Part shown: piece by piece, positions 1 to 7,226 of the stretch
Numbering within the stretch: the first letter of the stretch is position 1
Layout: every line of letters begins with the position of its first letter
Origin: Kaistia sp. 32K
GTDB taxonomy: Bacteria > Pseudomonadota > Alphaproteobacteria > Rhizobiales > Kaistiaceae
Assembly: GCF_016629525.1 (NCBI RefSeq)
Contig: NZ_AP024269.1
Span: 248,001 to 312,000, forward strand
Reading direction: 5' to 3'
Length of the DNA: 64,000 bases
Program-made: the position numbers and the translations under genes
The notes under the pieces: model-generated
Seen by the model: only the letters and a program-made list of their open reading frames with translations
Database searches by the model: none
What the model was told of the DNA's origin: nothing

Positions 1-49
1 CAGGTAGAGTAAAGGATAAGCCTGGCACTCCCGCCGCCCCAAGCTCGCT

Positions 50-100
50 GTCATCCCGGCCTCCGAGCCGGGATCCATTCAGCCGAAGCTGAATAGCTCC
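50..100. repeat. Family A palindromic repeat, left half only
   Basis: The segment begins GTCATCCCGG, folds back through CCGGGATCCATTCAG, and matches the left arm of the roughly 100-bp element found complete at 29246, 29516, 35890, 50492 and 53028. The right arm is missing here, so this is a half copy or a truncated one. It lies just downstream of the ecfG stop codon. Confidence 0.6.
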
Positions 101-103
101 GCC

Positions 104-649
104 TCAGCTGCCGCGGACTGCCATGGCCTTCTGGATTTCCTGGACCGAGCGTTTGGCCATCTCGACCGGCGGCAGCGCGACGCCGCCGCGCATGACTTCC
201 TCGAGGCGGGCGCGGGCGCGCGAGACGCGGCTCTTCACCGTGCCGACGCGGACCTGGCAGATCTCGGCCGCTTCCTCGTAGGAGAAGCCGCTGGCGCCGA
301 TCAGGACGAGGGCCTCGCGCTGCTCGTCCGGCAGCAGCTGCATGGCGCGGAGGAAGTCGTCGAGCTCGAGATGCCCATGCTGGGCGCCGATGTCGGCGAG
401 GCGGGCGGCGTGGGCGCCCTCGGCGTCTTCCACTTCGCGCCGTCGCTTGCGGCCTTCAGAATAATACTGGTTGCGCAGGATCGTCACCAGCCAGGCATGC
501 AAATTGGTGCCTTCCTGGAACTTGTCGCGGTTGGCGAGCGCGCGCATGACGGTTTCCTGCACCAGATCGTCGGCGCGATCCCGGTTTCCGCTCAGAGAAC
601 GGGCAAAGGCGCGCAGCATCGGCAGCGCTTCGACCAGTTCATTCTTCAT
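104..649 (-). CDS. ecfG: RNA polymerase sigma factor, EcfG family
   Basis: This is the 181-aa alternative sigma factor of the alphaproteobacterial general stress response; it directs RNA polymerase to GGAAC-N16-CGTT promoters. A sigma-70 region 2 lies at about residues 8-75 (RADDLVQETVMRA is visible) and region 4 at about 105-155 (LPDEQREALVLI, then GTVKSRVSRARARLEE). There is no anti-sigma or C-terminal extension, and the length is normal for the family. It lies 96 bp downstream of nepR on the same strand, and phyR is divergent on the other side, which is the classical PhyR-NepR-EcfG arrangement. In that scheme NepR sequesters EcfG until phosphorylated PhyR titrates NepR away. Identity is strong from motifs and context. 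Confidence 0.95.
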   Translation of the reverse strand: MKNELVEALPMLRAFARSLSGNRDRADDLVQETVMRALANRDKFQEGTNLHAWLVTILRNQYYSEGRKRRREVEDAEGAHAARLADIGAQHGHLELDDFLRAMQLLPDEQREALVLIGASGFSYEEAAEICQVRVGTVKSRVSRARARLEEVMRGGVALPPVEMAKRSVQEIQKAMAVRGS

Positions 650-745
650 GACGCTCTCCCTGCGTATCTCGTCTTGGTCCGGTCGTCCTGGTCCTGGTCG
701 TCAGGCCAAGTCGCCGGGCCGGATCTCGGGACAATCGCGATGGAG

Positions 746-967
746 TCATGCGGACCCCTTCGAGCCTTCCGGATTTCCAGCGGGCGGCGCGTCGTCGAGT
801 CGATCGAGTAGCGACATGATATCGTCGGGCAGCGGCTCGCTCAGTGCACTGTCGAAGACACGGCGCAACTGCCGACCAATCCAGTCCTCCTTTTCTCCTT
901 GCGTGCTCGGCCCGGGTGAGGGCGTCGTACGAAGCTCGGCGTCCTTCACCATGCTTTCCTTGTTCAT
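746..967 (-). CDS. nepR: Anti-sigma factor NepR
   Basis: This 73-aa protein has the NepR core IGRQLRRVFDSALSEPLP followed by DDIMSLLDRLD, the two-helix segment that binds either EcfG or the sigma-like domain of PhyR. The reading frame is open to 1048, but the ATG at 967 (MNKESMVKD) is chosen because a purine-rich GGAAAAGAAG sequence precedes it and NepR proteins are normally 55-75 aa. The N-terminal tail of about 30 residues and the C-terminal Gly/Ser/Ala tail are low in complexity, as is usual. It sits upstream of ecfG, probably in one transcript starting at the EcfG-like promoter 1034-1058, which would give autoregulation. Confidence 0.9.
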   Translation of the reverse strand: MNKESMVKDAELRTTPSPGPSTQGEKEDWIGRQLRRVFDSALSEPLPDDIMSLLDRLDDAPPAGNPEGSKGSA

Positions 968-1033
968 CTTCTTTTCCTGAGTGCCCAAAGGCCCCGTCCT
1001 TTGTAACCGCAGCGGTCCGACTGCTCGATTGGC

Positions 1034-1058
1034 AATGCGGAAGGTCAAAAATGGTTCC
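1034..1058 (-). promoter_or_regulatory. EcfG-type promoter for nepR-ecfG (near consensus)
   Basis: On the minus strand GGAAC at 1058-1054 is followed by exactly 16 bases and CATT at 1037-1034. The consensus -10 is CGTT, so there is one mismatch. It lies about 67 bp upstream of the nepR ATG and back to back with the perfect phyR promoter. Confidence 0.6.
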
Positions 1059-1067
1059 GGTGATTCC

Positions 1068-1092
1068 GGAACCGAATTCGATGTGCCACGTT
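1068..1092 (+). promoter_or_regulatory. EcfG-type promoter for phyR
   Basis: GGAAC at 1068-1072, 16 bases, then CGTT at 1089-1092: a perfect match to the alphaproteobacterial EcfG promoter. The phyR start codon is 34 bp downstream, after an AGAGGGGGAA ribosome binding site. This implies that PhyR synthesis is fed forward by the sigma factor it liberates. Confidence 0.85.
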
Positions 1093-1126
1093 CTGTTGCT
1101 ATCTTGAGCCCAAAGAGGGGGAACCT

Positions 1127-1930
1127 ATGCCCGAAAGTCTGTCGCAGGCCCTAGCACCGCATCTCCCACTTTTGCGGCGCTATGCGCGTGCTTTGACCGG
1201 CGGCCAGTTGAGCGGCGACGCCTATGTGCGCGCCTGCCTGCAGGCGATCGTCAACGAACCCGGCGTGATCGATCGCAACGTCCATCCGAAGATTGCGCTC
1301 TACCGGCTGTTCCATGCCATCTGGTCCGGCACCCAGAACGGGGCGGATACCTCCATCGACGGCCTGAGCCGGCAGGAAACGACCGCCCAGCAGCGCCTCG
1401 CGGCGATGACGCCCGAGAGCCGGCAGGCGCTCCTGCTCACCACGATGGAAGGCTTCTCCGATGTGGACGCCGCCGCCGTCATGGGCATCCCGGCCGAGCG
1501 CGTGCAGCCGCTGCTCGCCGACGCGCTCGCCGAGATCGACCGGCAGACGCATACGCGCGTGCTCATCATCGAGGACGAGCCGCTGATTTCGATGGACCTT
1601 TCGGGCATCGTCCAGGAACTCGGCCACGAGGTGGCGGCGATCGCGCGGACGCGCGACGACGCGGTCGAGGCGGCGGCGCGGGAAATGCCGGGCCTCGTTC
1701 TCGCCGACATCCAGCTCGCCGACGGCTCCTCGGGCATCGACGCCGTGAAGGACATTCTCGCCGGCTTCAGCGTGCCGGTGATCTTCATCACGGCCTTCCC
1801 GCAGCGCCTCCTCACCGGCGAGCGCCCGGAGCCGACCTTCCTGCTGACCAAGCCGTTCGACCCGCGCACGGTGAAGGCGGCGATCAGCCAGGCGCTGTTC
1901 TTCAATTCGACCGCCTCCATGGCGGCGTGA
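1127..1930 (+). CDS. phyR: General stress response regulator PhyR
   Basis: This 267-aa anti-anti-sigma factor combines an N-terminal sigma-like domain (about 1-140; it resembles sigma regions 2 and 4 but mimics EcfG to bind NepR) with a C-terminal receiver domain (about 143-260). In the receiver, the acidic pair is in LIIEDEPL (Glu149/Asp150), the phospho-acceptor is Asp194 in LVLADIQLADG, Thr222 lies in IFITAF and Lys242 in LLTKPF. The FITAF and KPF signatures fit the FAT GUY receiver group. Phosphorylation is expected to open the protein and release the sigma-like domain to capture NepR. A perfect EcfG promoter lies directly upstream and a histidine kinase lies downstream. Confidence 0.95.
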   Translation: MPESLSQALAPHLPLLRRYARALTGGQLSGDAYVRACLQAIVNEPGVIDRNVHPKIALYRLFHAIWSGTQNGADTSIDGLSRQETTAQQRLAAMTPESRQALLLTTMEGFSDVDAAAVMGIPAERVQPLLADALAEIDRQTHTRVLIIEDEPLISMDLSGIVQELGHEVAAIARTRDDAVEAAAREMPGLVLADIQLADGSSGIDAVKDILAGFSVPVIFITAFPQRLLTGERPEPTFLLTKPFDPRTVKAAISQALFFNSTASMAA

Positions 1931-2073
1931 TCCTCGGCCGGCCGTCCCTGTCGCCCCGGCGCGGCAGGGACGGCAGCGACGTCGCGTGTCTTCCGGCTTC
2001 GGGAACGGTGTAGAATTGCCGGGAACGCCGGTGGACCCGCGGGCGCGCGGCGTCTATCCCGGAAGGACCCTTG

Positions 2074-3891
2074 ATGGATTGGTTGCTGCACTTTCTGCCG
2101 GATCTGGTCGGCCGGGAAGAAGCCCTGCTGCGAGCGATCCCGCGCGCGCTGATCGCCGCGAGCACGCTCGGCATCGCGATCGCCACGATCACTTTCCTGG
2201 TCAAGCGCCGCGATCTGCCCGGCGTCTACAAGCGGGTGGCGCTCGCTTTCGTGCTGCTGCTCCTCTGCATCACGCTCTCGCATGGCGTCGGCGCCTTCTC
2301 GCTGTTCTCTCCCTCGCCCGCCTATCAGCGCGTGTTCGACAGCGTCGCCGCGGTGATCGCGCTGGTCGCGGTGTTCCTGATCCGCTTCGCCCTGCCGGAA
2401 CTGCTCGCTTTGCCGTCGCCGCGCGAGCTCCAGCGCAACAACGCGCATCTGAAGTCCGAGATCGATTCCCACATCGACACCATGCGGCAGCTGACGGATA
2501 TCCGCGGCGAGCTCGAGGAGACGGTGCGGATGCGGACGCGCGAGTGGAAGGAGATCAACCAGCGCTTCGAGGCGGCGCTGTCGGGCTCCGACATCGCCGT
2601 GTTCAACCAGGACAAGGACCTGGTCTTCACCTGGGCCTACAACAATCCCCATTTCGAGATCGGCGCGGAAGAGATCATCGGCAAGATGGACCGGGATCTG
2701 TTCGCCGGCGATGTCGCCGCCCAGATCGTCGAGGCCAAGCGCGCCGTGCTTTCGACCGGGCAGGGAACGTCGATGAACGTGGTGGTGTCGACAGTCGAGG
2801 GCGGGACGCAATATCTGCGCCTCTCCATCGAGCCGCTGCGCGACGCGGCCGGCGAGACGATCGGCCTGACCTCGGCCGTGTTCGACCTGACGGAGCGGCA
2901 CGACTACGAGACGCGCCTGCAGGCGCTGACCTCGAGCCTCGCCCTGGCCAATGCGCGCTTCGACCTGGCGCTGCGCGGCTCGGCGATCATGGTGTTCAGC
3001 CATGACGCCGACCTTCGCTACAACTGGATCTACAATCCGCCGACCGGCCTTGCGCCGGACATCATGCTCGGCCGCACCGACGAGGAGATCTGGCCGCCGG
3101 AGGTTGGCAGGCCGATCCTCGCCATGAAGCGGGAGGCGGTGGCCACGGGACAGCCGCAGCATGGCGAGATCGTCATGCCGCTCGCCGGCTCCGACCGGCA
3201 CTTCCAGGTCCGCATCGAGCCGATGACGGCGGGCAATCACGAGGTCATCGGGCTCGCCGGCGTCGTCGTCGACGTGACGGAGAGCCATCTGCAGGAGGCG
3301 CACCTGCGCCTCGTCATGCGGGAACTGACGCACCGCTCGAAGAACCTTCTCGCCGTGATCCAGGCGATGGCCCGGCAGACGGCGGCGCGATCGGACGACC
3401 CGCAGACCTTCGTGTCGCGCTTCTCGGCGCGGCTGCGCGCCATGGCCGCCTCGCACGATTTGCTCGTCGCGCAGGAATGGCACGGCGCGATCCTGCATGA
3501 TCTCGTCAACGCCCAGCTCGGCCAGGCGATCGAGCCGGGCTCGGACCAGCTGAAGATCGAGGGCCCGTTCATCAGCCTGCGGCCGGACGCGGTGCAGAAC
3601 ATCGGGCTGGCGCTGCATGAGCTCACCACCAACGCCTCCAAATACGGCGCGCTGTCGGTGCCCGGCGGGCGGATCTCGCTGCGCTGGGCCATTCGCGACG
3701 ACAACCGCTTCCACATGCGCTGGGAGGAGACCAACGGACCCTCGGTGCAGTCGCCGCAGAAGTCCGGTTTCGGCGTGACGCTGTTGGAGCGGAGCGTCGG
3801 CCAGGCGCTCGACGGCGACGTCACGCTCGAATTCACGCCCGGCGGCGTCGTCTGCGAGATCGACATCCCGGCGAGCCACGTGATCGCGTGA
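2074..3891 (+). CDS. HWE-family sensor histidine kinase with two PAS domains, candidate PhyR kinase
   Basis: This 605-aa membrane sensor kinase has three hydrophobic segments in the first about 110 residues, a short coiled-coil linker, two PAS-like domains (about 160-285 and 290-410), and an HWE kinase core. The phospho-accepting histidine is His420 in RELTHRSKNLLAVIQ. The N box is ALHELTTNASKYGALS, and RWEE supplies the W-x-E element that names the family. There is no HAMP domain. The ATG at 2074 follows an upstream in-frame TTG at 2071; GGAAGGA at 2061-2067 supports either. Its position directly after phyR suggests that it phosphorylates PhyR. This is inference, since known PhyK proteins vary and no receiver is fused here. 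Confidence 0.85.
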   Translation: MDWLLHFLPDLVGREEALLRAIPRALIAASTLGIAIATITFLVKRRDLPGVYKRVALAFVLLLLCITLSHGVGAFSLFSPSPAYQRVFDSVAAVIALVAVFLIRFALPELLALPSPRELQRNNAHLKSEIDSHIDTMRQLTDIRGELEETVRMRTREWKEINQRFEAALSGSDIAVFNQDKDLVFTWAYNNPHFEIGAEEIIGKMDRDLFAGDVAAQIVEAKRAVLSTGQGTSMNVVVSTVEGGTQYLRLSIEPLRDAAGETIGLTSAVFDLTERHDYETRLQALTSSLALANARFDLALRGSAIMVFSHDADLRYNWIYNPPTGLAPDIMLGRTDEEIWPPEVGRPILAMKREAVATGQPQHGEIVMPLAGSDRHFQVRIEPMTAGNHEVIGLAGVVVDVTESHLQEAHLRLVMRELTHRSKNLLAVIQAMARQTAARSDDPQTFVSRFSARLRAMAASHDLLVAQEWHGAILHDLVNAQLGQAIEPGSDQLKIEGPFISLRPDAVQNIGLALHELTTNASKYGALSVPGGRISLRWAIRDDNRFHMRWEETNGPSVQSPQKSGFGVTLLERSVGQALDGDVTLEFTPGGVVCEIDIPASHVIA

Positions 3892-3907
3892 GGACAATCC
3901 GGACACG

Positions 3908-3929
3908 AAAAAGGGAGCCGAAGCTCCCT
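3908..3929 (-). terminator. Intrinsic terminator for the minus-strand small-protein operon
   Basis: AGGGAGC-CGAA-GCTCCCT forms a 7-bp stem with a stable tetraloop. Read on the minus strand it is followed by a run of five U (AAAAA at 3908-3912 on the plus strand). It lies between the convergent ends of the HWE kinase and the holin-like gene and may work in both directions. Confidence 0.7.
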
Positions 3930-3957
3930 GCTTTCACGGTTTGATCGAAACGCCAGG

Positions 3958-4299
3958 TTACCGCTTGCGGGAGAGGCCGCCGAGCAGGCCCATCGCGAAG
4001 GCGAGCGCCACGCTGGTCGTGCCGACTTCCTGCTGCTGGCGGCGGTTGTTGCGCCAGTTGGCGATCAGCAGCACGACCAGGCCGACGACGAGAAACGCGC
4101 CGCCCACCACGAGCTTCGCCACCAGCGAGCCGTAGGAGATCGACAGCGCCTGGTAGCCGGCGGCGACGCCGAAGCTGATGCCGATGATGATGAAGACGCC
4201 GGCCAGCGCCAGAAGGCCGACCCGCTTCAGCGTGCGCACGGTGGTCTGCGTGGCGGCCGCGGCCGCCACGCTGGTCAGGGCCTGGAACAGGCCGCTCAT
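3958..4299 (-). CDS. Small membrane protein, holin-superfamily-III/YqjE-like
   Basis: This 113-aa protein has two long hydrophobic segments (about residues 24-50 and 60-85) joined by a short loop. The positively charged tail after the second segment and the terminal LSRKR suggest both ends face the cytoplasm. The pattern resembles the DUF1469/YqjE putative holin-like family. That is a fold-level resemblance and no lytic role is implied. Its start overlaps the stop of the DUF883-like gene by 4 bases (ATGA), so the two are translationally coupled, as in the enterobacterial yqjD-yqjE pair. Expression probably starts at the EcfG promoter at 4938-4962. Confidence 0.7.
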   Translation of the reverse strand: MSGLFQALTSVAAAAATQTTVRTLKRVGLLALAGVFIIIGISFGVAAGYQALSISYGSLVAKLVVGGAFLVVGLVVLLIANWRNNRRQQQEVGTTSVALAFAMGLLGGLSRKR

Positions 4300-4601
4300 C
4301 GCCGGCCTATCAGCGCGCCGATGAAGAGGCCGATGCCCGCCGCGATCAGCACGGCCGGGACGGGGTTCTTGGTGATGTGGCTTTCGATGTCTTCAGCCGC
4401 CTGGTGTCCACGGCGGCGTGCTTCCTCGGCCGAGGCGCGGAAGGTCTCGCCCGCCCGGCCGGCGACGCCGTGCAGGGCTTCAGCGCCGGCGCTGGCCTGC
4501 TCGGAACCGAACTTCCGGATCGTATCCGTCAGGGACGCCAATTCGGCCTGAATGGCCTTGACCTGCTCGGAAAGGTCGGAGCCGTCTGTCTTGGTCACCA
4601 T
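4296..4601 (-). CDS. DUF883/ElaB-YqjD-like membrane-anchored protein
   Basis: This 101-aa protein has an amphipathic, coiled-coil-prone body (about residues 8-78) and one C-terminal membrane helix ending in GLFIGALIGRR. The glycine-rich helix followed by a terminal Arg-Arg is the hallmark of ElaB/YqjD/YgaM proteins, some of which bind ribosomes and tether them to the inner membrane in stationary phase. That function is known for E. coli members and is only inferred here. It is translationally coupled to the following membrane protein gene and lies 18 bp after an unknown small gene. Confidence 0.8.
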   Translation of the reverse strand: MVTKTDGSDLSEQVKAIQAELASLTDTIRKFGSEQASAGAEALHGVAGRAGETFRASAEEARRRGHQAAEDIESHITKNPVPAVLIAAGIGLFIGALIGRR

Positions 4602-4619
4602 GTGGCACTCCTGTGTTGC

Positions 4620-4883
4620 TCAAGGCTTGGTAGTCTTGAGGGGTGTCGTCTCGAAACTATGCAACCTCACCGGCACTATGTCGATATGGGTCAACGCAGC
4701 GGCGAGTTCTATGGTTAGGTTTCTATAAGCTTCCCGCTCGTCATCCGATGCAAAGGGCATCAGGCGCGCGACGGCGCGCTTCCAGTGCAACAGCGTCTCC
4801 GTCTTCTGCTTGTCGGAGAGGACGTTGTCGGAGACGATATCGGCGGGTCGGCGGAAACCTGCATATCCATAATGCGCACTCAT
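4620..4883 (-). CDS. Small conserved-looking protein of unknown function, first gene of an EcfG-driven operon
   Basis: This 87-aa soluble protein has a central segment DIVSDNVLSDKQKTETLLHW that resembles a short helical motif (P-x-x-V-x-x-D-x-x-L-x-x-x-x-K-x-x-x-L-x-x-W) seen in small rhizobial proteins often found with stress genes. I do not recognise a defined domain. A perfect EcfG promoter lies 55 bp upstream, and two small membrane protein genes follow on the same strand with gaps of 18 and -4 bp. The gene is therefore very likely real and part of the general stress regulon. The C-terminus (SFETTPLKTTKP) is poorly ordered. Confidence 0.7.
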   Translation of the reverse strand: MSAHYGYAGFRRPADIVSDNVLSDKQKTETLLHWKRAVARLMPFASDDEREAYRNLTIELAAALTHIDIVPVRLHSFETTPLKTTKP

Positions 4884-4937
4884 ACGCTGTGCTCCTTGCG
4901 CTCAATTCCCTAGCGTTTTCCATGCGACCCGTGGGGA

Positions 4938-4962
4938 AACGGGCGGAAACGCCAATGGTTCC
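4938..4962 (-). promoter_or_regulatory. EcfG-type promoter for the 4883-3958 operon
   Basis: On the minus strand GGAAC at 4962-4958 is followed by 16 bases and CGTT at 4941-4938, a perfect match to the EcfG consensus with the same spacing as the phyR promoter. It lies 55 bp upstream of the start codon at 4883. Confidence 0.85.
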
Positions 4963-5025
4963 AGAGGCATCGAGAGGCGGGGCGGCGGTGTCGGCGGGTG
5001 TTGCCGAAACGCCGCCCGGGTAGCG

Positions 5026-5985
5026 TCAGGCGGTGCCCTTGCCGGCGTCGGAGCCGTGCCGGCGGCGGCGCTGCTGGACGACCAGCATGACGAGGACGGC
5101 GGTGCCGATGACCGCGAAGGAGACGGCGGTGGTGACGGTGCCGAGCGCGTAGATGACGGGTGTGGTCACGGTGGTGGTGAGGCCGCGCAGCGTCAGCGGC
5201 AGCGTGTTGGTGGCGCCCACGGTCTGCGAGGAGCGGGCGATCTCGTCCCAGGAGAGGGTAAAGCCGAACAGCGCCACGCCGATCAGCGATGGCGCGATCA
5301 TCGGCAGCACGACATGGCGGAAGGTCTGCCAGGACGAGGCGCCGAGATCGCGCGCCGCCTCCTCATAGGCCGGGTTGAAGCGGTTGAAGACGGCGAACAT
5401 GATCAAGAGGCCGAAGGGCAGCGTCCAGGTCAGATGCGCGCCGAAGCCGGAGGTGAACAGGCCCATCAGGGTCTGGAAATTGTCCTGGATGGCGATGCCG
5501 ACATTGCCGAGGAAGGTGGTCCAGGCGGTGGCGTTGTCGATATCGACGTAATTGTCGACAAGGCGGTCGCCGAGCGCGGTGATGCCCTGGTTGAACAATT
5601 GGAATTCGAGCGCGATGCCGAGCGAGACGACGATCGACGGCAGGATCAGGCTGGCGATCGCCGTGAAGAACAGCAGGTTCGAGCCCTTGAATGGGCGGCG
5701 GAAGGCATAGCCGGCCATCACCGAGATCACCACCGTCGCCAGCGTGACGGCGAGGCCGAGCTTCAGCGAATTCAACAGCGCGTCGACGACGTTGGGCACG
5801 CCGATGCCGGCCCAGAGATTGTGGAACCAGTGCAGCGACACGCCATTCATCGGGAAGGTCATGCCGCCGCTCGGGCCTTGGAACGACAGCACCAGGATGG
5901 TGATCGTCGGGCCGTAGAGAAACAGCACGTAGAGGGCGAAGACGGCCGACAGGACATAGAAGGCGCGGGAGCGTCCCTCGGTCAT
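5026..5985 (-). CDS. ABC transporter permease, PotC-like (polyamine/opine type)
   Basis: This 319-aa inner-membrane permease has about six transmembrane segments and the conserved cytoplasmic EAA loop EEAARDLGASSWQTFRHVVL. The reading frame runs back much further, but the start is placed at the ATG at 5985 (MTEGRSRAFY). It begins 2 bp after the stop of the upstream permease gene and AGGAGCTCTGAGA provides a ribosome site. It is the last gene of a minus-strand set with a PotB-like permease, a Tat-exported binding protein and a PotA-like ATPase. The spermidine/putrescine family assignment is secure at the level of the permease class; the substrate is not. Confidence 0.88.
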   Translation of the reverse strand: MTEGRSRAFYVLSAVFALYVLFLYGPTITILVLSFQGPSGGMTFPMNGVSLHWFHNLWAGIGVPNVVDALLNSLKLGLAVTLATVVISVMAGYAFRRPFKGSNLLFFTAIASLILPSIVVSLGIALEFQLFNQGITALGDRLVDNYVDIDNATAWTTFLGNVGIAIQDNFQTLMGLFTSGFGAHLTWTLPFGLLIMFAVFNRFNPAYEEAARDLGASSWQTFRHVVLPMIAPSLIGVALFGFTLSWDEIARSSQTVGATNTLPLTLRGLTTTVTTPVIYALGTVTTAVSFAVIGTAVLVMLVVQQRRRRHGSDAGKGTA

Positions 5986-5987
5986 TC

Positions 5988-6869
5988 TCAGAGCTCCTTG
6001 CGGATGTCGACGAAGCGCAGCAGCGTCCAGATGATCATCAGGACGACGGCGAGCAGCACGACGGCGTTGGCGGCGGCGATCGGGAATTGCAGCGCGTTGA
6101 TCTGGCTTTCGATCACCTTGCCGGCCGAGGCGATCTGCTGGCCGCCCATCAGGCCGATCGAGATGAAATCGCCCATCACCACGGTGATGACGAAGATCGA
6201 GCCGATGGCGATGCCGGTCTTCGACAGCGGGATGATGACGTTCCAGAGCGTCTGCCAGCCGGTGGCGCCGGTGTCGTAGGCGGCCTCGACCAGCGATTTG
6301 TCGATGCGCGACATCGAGTTCAGGATCGGCACGATCATGAAGACCGTGTTCAGGTGAACGAGCGCCAACACGACGGAGAAGTTGGAATAGAGCAGCCAGT
6401 CGAGCGGCTCGGTGATCAGCCCCATCGAGAGCAGCCACTGGTTGACGACGCCGTTGCGGCCGAGCAGCGGGATCCACGAGATCATGCGGATGACGTTCGA
6501 GGTCCAGAACGGGATCGTCGTGATCAGCGCCAGGATCAGCCGGGCATTGTTCGACTTGACCTCGAAGACGAGGAAATAGGCGATGGTGAAGCCGAGCACG
6601 AGGGTGATCAGCCAGACCATCAGGCAGAATTTGAGCGTCGACAGATAGGTGCGGAAGGTGGTGCAGAGGTCCGGCAGCGAGGCCAGGCACTTGTCGAAGG
6701 CGGTGGCGTAGTTGTCGCCGACGAAGGCGGGCTCGATCGAATAGCCGGTATAGGTCCAGAAGCTGACGGCGAAGGTCACCAGAAGCGGCAGGACGAAGAA
6801 GACGAGGAAGACGATCGCGAGCGGCGCCGCCTGCCAGTAGGGTGCCCAGCGCGATTTCATTTCCAGCAT
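5988..6869 (-). CDS. ABC transporter permease, PotB-like (polyamine/opine type)
   Basis: This 293-aa inner-membrane permease has a cytoplasmic N-terminus, about six transmembrane helices, a sizeable periplasmic loop after helix 1 containing two cysteines (KCLASLPDLC), and the EAA loop EAAYDTGATGWQTLWNVIIP. It pairs with the PotC-like permease that starts 2 bp after its stop. A repeat-filled gap of 357 bp separates it from the binding-protein gene upstream. The nearby alternative start at 6860 (MKSRW) cannot be excluded. Confidence 0.88.
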   Translation of the reverse strand: MLEMKSRWAPYWQAAPLAIVFLVFFVLPLLVTFAVSFWTYTGYSIEPAFVGDNYATAFDKCLASLPDLCTTFRTYLSTLKFCLMVWLITLVLGFTIAYFLVFEVKSNNARLILALITTIPFWTSNVIRMISWIPLLGRNGVVNQWLLSMGLITEPLDWLLYSNFSVVLALVHLNTVFMIVPILNSMSRIDKSLVEAAYDTGATGWQTLWNVIIPLSKTGIAIGSIFVITVVMGDFISIGLMGGQQIASAGKVIESQINALQFPIAAANAVVLLAVVLMIIWTLLRFVDIRKEL

Positions 6870-6933
6870 GTCGGGGCAGGCTCCGTTTCGGTGCGCTCTG
6901 ATTGGATGTGCGGGGCGAGCGGGGCCCCTTGCT

Positions 6934-7158
6934 TCACCTCTCCCTGAGGAGGCCTTTGCAGAACACCTCCCTCATCATGCTGAGGAGGCCCGCAGGGCCG
7001 TCTCGAAGCACGCAGAGCGGCCGTGCCATCGATAGATTGCCCCGAGACCCTGCGTCCTTCGAGGCCCGAACTGCGTTCGGGCACCTCAGGATGATGGAAT
7101 TGGAGCACTGCATGATTGCAGGGCGGCGTTGCGCAAAAGTCTCCTCAGGGAGAGGTGA
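6934..7158. repeat. Composite palindromic element: family B copy inside 17-bp inverted arms
   Basis: Perfect 17-bp inverted arms, TCACCTCTCCCTGAGGA at 6934-6950 and its complement at 7142-7158, enclose a family B repeat at about 6971-7097. That copy begins CTCATCATGCTGAGG and ends CACCTCAGGATGATGG. A near-identical family B copy lies at 35729. The element fills most of the 357-bp space between the binding-protein gene and the permease genes and could form a very large hairpin in the mRNA between them. Confidence 0.8.
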
Positions 7159-7226
7159 GGAGACCCGCGGTGCCGCCGGAGCCGAGACTCCGGCGGCCTT
7201 GCAGGGAGCTTCCTGTCGCCAGCCGG

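Noticed and set aside
1300..3906. 868-codon minus-strand frame opposite phyR and the HWE kinase
   Set aside because: Low-complexity Arg/Ala/Asp composition with no motif; both opposite genes are well supported.
3958..4299. Prophage holin
   Set aside because: The holin-like family name is structural only. There are no lysis or phage genes, and the neighbours form a stress operon.
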